From NCBI GenBank assembly GCA_039028695.1, contig JBCCHN010000073.1, positions 1-25,332 on the forward strand: DNA of 25,332 bases, given 5' to 3'. A program made the position numbers and the translations under genes. Below, piece by piece: positions 21,832 through 25,332 of this stretch. This DNA comes from JANQKX01 sp039028695. GTDB taxonomy: Bacteria > Pseudomonadota > Alphaproteobacteria > Kiloniellales > Kiloniellaceae. Within the stretch, counting starts at the first letter, position 1; every line of letters begins with the position of its first letter. The notes under the pieces are model-generated. The model did no database searches. It was not told the DNA's origin and saw only the letters and a list, made by a program, of their open reading frames with translations.

Positions 21832-22953
21832 TTATTTTTTCCACCCAAAAGCATTCCGCAACTCTTTGGGTAGGGCCTCCCAAGCGGCCGCCTTTTGCTT
21901 TTTCGTGAAGGCCTCACGCCACTCCTCGGTTTGGCCTTTACGCAAGTGTATGGTCTCCCCCTGGGCACTGGCATCATAGAGGGATTTATCCACACCTAGG
22001 GCTGCCAAGGCCTGATCCATGTAGCCTTGCGGATTGTCCAAAAACTGCTCGAACGACAAAAAGGTCACCGCAAGGCCACTCTGCGGGTCCTGGGCGACAC
22101 GCCACCAGCCGCCAATAAAATCCAGAAGTGACGGCAGGAAACGCGCAATGCACCAGTCAATCAGCCCCTCGTCACCCGCTTTGAGTACATCGGCGGGCGG
22201 CACGATTTTGCGCCAAATGGGGCCCATCATGCGCATCGAGACGTCGTCCCTAACGAAGTGCGCCCAGGAAAGCGCCACCTGGCGAGGGTCCCGCACGTGA
22301 AAAATCAGGCGCGTCACACCATGATCCCGCAAGACCTGAAGGTTAAAGGGCGTGGCGGGAATATGCTCCTTGGCGATGAGGCCACCGCCCTGCGCCGAGC
22401 GCAAACGGTCTGGGATCAAGCAACAATCTGGATAGACCGCTATGGAAAGATGTCCCTGAGCTATTCCCAGGCCCTCAGCCAGCTGATTCCAAATGCTCTC
22501 GCTGGCCGACTTTGGGACCGTATTGATCAAAAGCAAAGGAATTCCCCTATCCCGGCCTGCGGTCATGCGGGCGAGAAACTCTTCCTGGCTCGCCCGAATG
22601 GGATTGATGGGAAATTGCAAGCCAGCCGCCAGCTCTTGCGCCTCCGCCGATTGCTGCCGCGCGAACAAAAGATTGGTGAGGGTTGCCTGCGCCCCATAAT
22701 GGCCCGGGAAATTGACCAGGTCGTTTCGCAAAACCTCTATGGCCCGATCCAAATAGGCCGCCGCCTGAACGTCGTCACCGGACTGGAATGAAATAGAGCC
22801 CAGCATAATAAACGATTGGGAATGGCCGGGCGCCTGTTTTAAGAGTTCTTCATAAAAACCTTGCGCCTCTTCCAATCGACCTTGCGACTGGTGTTGGCGG
22901 GCCATGTTGAACAGTGTTTCAGGAGAGAGTGTTCGATCGATTGTGGACTGCAC
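21832..22953 (-). CDS. TPR-containing sulfotransferase-like protein
   Basis: This 373-residue protein joins an N-terminal TPR-like helical part (about residues 11-75: MARQHQSQGRLEEAQGFYEE, MLGSISFQSGDDVQAAAYLD) to a sulfotransferase-like domain. The 5'-phosphosulfate loop appears as NTVPKSASES (144-153), diverged from the usual PKSGTTW, and the 3'-phosphate region as FHVRDPRQVALSWAHF (about 218-233). The family moves sulfate from PAPS to a hydroxyl or amine of a glycan, lipid or small molecule. There is no signal peptide, so it is cytoplasmic. It starts at GTG 22953 with a modest GAGAG upstream. It is divergent from a second sulfotransferase gene and ends before a clear terminator. The acceptor is unknown; the loop divergence leaves some doubt about activity. 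Confidence 0.85.
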   Translation of the reverse strand: MQSTIDRTLSPETLFNMARQHQSQGRLEEAQGFYEELLKQAPGHSQSFIMLGSISFQSGDDVQAAAYLDRAIEVLRNDLVNFPGHYGAQATLTNLLFARQQSAEAQELAAGLQFPINPIRASQEEFLARMTAGRDRGIPLLLINTVPKSASESIWNQLAEGLGIAQGHLSIAVYPDCCLIPDRLRSAQGGGLIAKEHIPATPFNLQVLRDHGVTRLIFHVRDPRQVALSWAHFVRDDVSMRMMGPIWRKIVPPADVLKAGDEGLIDWCIARFLPSLLDFIGGWWRVAQDPQSGLAVTFLSFEQFLDNPQGYMDQALAALGVDKSLYDASAQGETIHLRKGQTEEWREAFTKKQKAAAWEALPKELRNAFGWKK

Positions 22954-23133
22954 GTGATTGGCTCTCGGAAAGTCATTAATTGGTTGGCATTGCTACCATC
23001 AAATTATGGCGAAGGGTGTCCATGAGAACAAGGCGGGCATAGTCATACAGCTTGGAGACTTGTTCGAATCAAGAAAAAAAATTAAAAGCCGCGCCGAAGA
23101 CGTTTTTCCAGCTCGAACTCGAGGAGCAAGCGG

Positions 23134-23988
23134 GTGAGCGGCATCATTTGGTTGGCATCCTATCCGAAATCCGGCAACACCTGGACCAGAGCTTTCCTGG
23201 CCAATTACATGAGCAATGCCTCGGAACCAATTCCGATCAATGACCTGCCAAATTACATACTCGGCGACGGCTTCAAGCTTCACTATGAGCAATTAACCGG
23301 CAAGGCCTTTGCGGACCTATCCGACGACGAGGTAAATGAATTGCGCCCCAGACTTCACCAGTGGTTCGCCATGTCGAGGGGGGAAACCGTTTTTGTTAAG
23401 ACCCATAGTATGATCACAAAGGTCAAGGAAGTCCCCACCATCACGCCGACAGCCACAGCTGGTGCCATTTACATCGTGCGCAATCCCTTGGATGTCGCTG
23501 TTTCTTCAGCCTATCATTATCAAACATCGTTCGAACAAGCTGTCGAGACGCTCTGTGAAACACAAAACTCGATGGAGGCTGTAGATCGACAAGCACCGGT
23601 TTATCTCGGCAGTTGGTCGGGGCATTTCAAAAGCTGGACAAATGCGCCGGGTCTGCGACTCCATCTCCTGCGATATGAGGACATGTTGCAAAAGCCGGTT
23701 AAGGCCTTTGGCAGCATTATTAAATTTCTCGGTCTTCCCAAAGAACCAGACCGCCTTAAGCGGGCCATTCGATTTGCGTCATTTAAAGAATTGACCAAGC
23801 AAGAAAGCGCTACAGAGTTTGTCGAGGCCAGGCCAGATGGGAAATCGAAATTTTTCAGGCAAGGCAAAATTGGCGGATGGCGGGATTTTTTAACCGACGA
23901 ACAGTCGCAAAAATTAATCGACATAAATCGAGCGGAAATGACCCAACTGGGCTACCTATCACCAAAGGGACGCCTGAAGGGCATCTAG
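23134..23988 (+). CDS. Sulfotransferase
   Basis: A 284-residue protein with canonical PAPS-binding motifs: WLASYPKSGNTW (6-17) as the 5'-phosphosulfate loop, FVKTHS (Lys89, His91), and YIVRNPLDVAVSSAYH (about 113-128) as the 3'-phosphate region, with RQGKIGGWRDFL near the end. It belongs to the soluble cytosolic-type sulfotransferase superfamily and would transfer sulfate from PAPS to an unknown acceptor. It starts at GTG 23134 with GAGGAG at 23121-23126, a strong ribosome site. It is divergent from the TPR-sulfotransferase gene across a 180-base gap with no clear promoter that I can support. PAPS-making genes are not in the window. Confidence 0.93.
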   Translation: MSGIIWLASYPKSGNTWTRAFLANYMSNASEPIPINDLPNYILGDGFKLHYEQLTGKAFADLSDDEVNELRPRLHQWFAMSRGETVFVKTHSMITKVKEVPTITPTATAGAIYIVRNPLDVAVSSAYHYQTSFEQAVETLCETQNSMEAVDRQAPVYLGSWSGHFKSWTNAPGLRLHLLRYEDMLQKPVKAFGSIIKFLGLPKEPDRLKRAIRFASFKELTKQESATEFVEARPDGKSKFFRQGKIGGWRDFLTDEQSQKLIDINRAEMTQLGYLSPKGRLKGI

Positions 23989-24306
23989 CTAGCTTGGCTG
24001 ATTGATTTGCTAAGAAATTGTTAAAATTCTTACCATTTAAGCCCCTGAAAGCAAAAAAGACTTTGGGCCTCATCCTCAGCCTGTGACGAAAAAGTCACAG
24101 TGATGGATTTTTACCACAAATACCGGTCAAATTGTTGACGCCAGGCTGCCTGAAAGGGCTATATATCCGGGCTTTCCGCGGATTTGTTCGATTGGGGGGG
24201 TTCCTAAGGAACGTAATAATCCGGCTCTCGCAGGGGCCGTGTTTGAAATCTCCCGAAAGACTTAATCGCTTCGTGTTACGTAACGCTTCGAAAAGAGAGG
24301 CAAGAA
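23989..24306 (+). promoter_or_regulatory. Porin upstream region: dyads, candidate promoter and long leader
   Basis: No gene is visible in these 318 bases. In order: an AT-rich dyad TAAGAA-N10-TTCTTA (24011-24032); a 7-bp perfect dyad CTGTGAC-GAAAAA-GTCACAG (24081-24100); a candidate promoter TTGACG (24135-24140) with TATATA (24160-24165), spacer 19 or 18 bases depending on register; then a leader of about 135 bases containing TTCC-TAA-GGAA and the palindrome GTTACGTAAC (24275-24284) between two CGCTTCG copies. GAGAGG at 24295-24300 is the ribosome site. The promoter is a candidate only. Confidence 0.45.
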
Positions 24307-25332
24307 ATGAAAAAAGCACTTTATGGCTCTACAGCCTTGGTCGCAGCCGGTGCCTTTGGTGCCGTCCCGGCCGCCGCTGAAGAAGGTGTAACTGTCGGTG
24401 TATCTGGCTACTTGAACACCATGTTCGGTGTGTTGAATGTTGATGACGACGCACAGTCAGCGACGGTTGGCACGCCTCGTGATTTTGGCAACACTGCTCA
24501 GATCACGGACGGTGAGGTTCACTTTAAGGGTAAAACCACCCTTGATAACGGCATCACCTTCGGCGTTCAGATCGAGTTGGAATCCCAGGCAACTGGTGAC
24601 CAGATCGACGAAAACTACGCCTTTGTGGAAGGCAGCTTCGGCCGCTTCGTCATTGGTGGCGAAAACCAAGCCGCTTATCAGATGCACTACGCCGCGCCGT
24701 CAGTGGGTCAGCCTTTGAACTCTGGTTGGCAAACGGCCTGGATTCCGGCTCCCCAAGGCGTCGTCGATGCAACTGGCGCGGTTGTTTCCTTTGCCACCGG
24801 GTTCCGTCGTCCCTCTTTGTCAACTTATGTTGACTTTGGTAACGACGAACACTCCATCACCTATTACACGCCGCGTTTCTCGGGCTTCCAGTTCGGTGCT
24901 TCTTATGCGCCGGCGGTTGCTGGTACCGGTGACGGCCAAAACCGTCCTGCCAACAAAAATGCTCAGCTGCATGATATGTGGGCTGTTGGTGCGAACTATG
25001 TTCAATCCTTTGACGGTATTGATGTGGCTGTTTCTGGCGGTCTGGCCGGTGCATCGTCCACCAATGGTTCTGGTGCTGACGATCCCTTGGTCTACTCGGT
25101 CGGTGTAAACCTTGGATTCGGCGGCTTCACAGTCGGCGGTTCCTGGGCTCAGGAAGACAGTGACACGGCTCAAAACGGTTGGGGTGCGTCAGCTGGCGTG
25201 AGCTATGCGACCGGTCCTTGGTCGGTTGGTATCGATGGCTTCCTCAGTGAAACCGACGGTACGGGTGCCGACGATCAGAATTTGACGTCTGCGCAGATCG
25301 GTGTCGGTTATCAAGTCGGCCCGGGCATCAGC
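24307..25332 (+). CDS. Outer-membrane porin (3' truncated by the window)
   Basis: The frame is open from ATG 24307 to the window end, 342 codons. It starts with a Sec signal peptide, MKKALYGSTALVAAGAFGAV, with a likely cleavage after PAAA. The mature part begins GVTVGVSGYLNTMFGV and continues with alternating aromatic and small residues, for example GRFVIGGENQAAYQMHY, HSITYYTPRFSGFQFGASYA and GFGGFTVGGSWAQ, typical of a 16-strand Gram-negative porin of the alphaproteobacterial Porin_4 type. It would form a trimeric diffusion channel. Codon choice differs from the rest of the window: GGT outnumbers GGC and GCT is frequent, as in very highly expressed genes. The ribosome site is GAGAGG at 24295-24300. 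The C-terminal strands are not visible. Confidence 0.92.
   Translation, partial: MKKALYGSTALVAAGAFGAVPAAAEEGVTVGVSGYLNTMFGVLNVDDDAQSATVGTPRDFGNTAQITDGEVHFKGKTTLDNGITFGVQIELESQATGDQIDENYAFVEGSFGRFVIGGENQAAYQMHYAAPSVGQPLNSGWQTAWIPAPQGVVDATGAVVSFATGFRRPSLSTYVDFGNDEHSITYYTPRFSGFQFGASYAPAVAGTGDGQNRPANKNAQLHDMWAVGANYVQSFDGIDVAVSGGLAGASSTNGSGADDPLVYSVGVNLGFGGFTVGGSWAQEDSDTAQNGWGASAGVSYATGPWSVGIDGFLSETDGTGADDQNLTSAQIGVGYQVGPGIS

Noticed and set aside
24081..24100. A canonical CRP/FNR binding site ahead of the porin gene
   Set aside because: The half-sites look right, but the gap between TGTGA and TCACA is 8 bases instead of 6, so I list it only as an unassigned dyad.
1..25332. CRISPR array, insertion sequence, prophage or toxin-antitoxin system
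   Set aside because: No regularly spaced repeats, transposase or integrase motifs, terminal inverted repeats or paired small toxin-like genes were seen anywhere in the window.

Overview
This window looks like chromosomal DNA of an alphaproteobacterium, most likely a Rhodospirillales-type or marine relative. The reasons are the very large (about 1600-residue) NAD-dependent glutamate dehydrogenase, the leuS-lptE-holA order, a DUF3576 lipoprotein just upstream of leuS, and a DUF971/Trm112/LON-domain/thioredoxin-TPR cluster. This placement is inference from gene content; no marker gene settles it. Nearly all of the window is ordinary coding sequence and I see no insertion sequence, prophage, CRISPR array or toxin-antitoxin pair.

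Layout. 1-2749: the end of a polysaccharide locus, with a 5'-truncated polyprenyl-phosphate sugar-1-phosphate transferase followed by a FlaA1/WbpM-type nucleotide-sugar dehydratase. 2950-4912: purH and a YbjQ-family (UPF0145) protein, converging with the giant gdh gene (4918-9741, minus). 9888-12692: a LysR regulator divergent from a three-gene set encoding an AhpD-like protein, a DUF1348 (NTF2-like) protein and a pyridoxamine-phosphate-oxidase-fold protein. 12693-13590: a 460-bp gap, a cold-shock protein and tRNA-Gly(GCC). 13722-16661: a YbaK/ProX-type editing protein, then a compact run of thioredoxin-TPR, LON-like, Trm112-like and DUF971 proteins. 16697-21667 (minus): DUF3576 lipoprotein, leuS, lptE, holA. 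21832-23988: two divergent sulfotransferases, one with TPR repeats. 24307-end: a 3'-truncated outer-membrane porin with a long leader.

How the genes fit together. The left end and the sulfotransferase pair suggest surface glycan synthesis and perhaps sulfation. leuS-lptE-holA is a known alphaproteobacterial neighbourhood joining translation, LPS export and the replisome. The thioredoxin-TPR/LON/Trm112/DUF971 run looks like a protein-quality-control and cofactor module of unknown exact role. The LysR-linked trio is the best candidate for an undescribed small regulon: a redox-active CxxC protein, a small-ligand-pocket protein and a flavin-type split barrel, with AT-rich dyads in the divergent promoter.

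Limits: everything here is read by eye. Family names rest on recognised motifs and overall sequence resemblance, not on searches. Promoters and hairpins are candidates unless stated otherwise.
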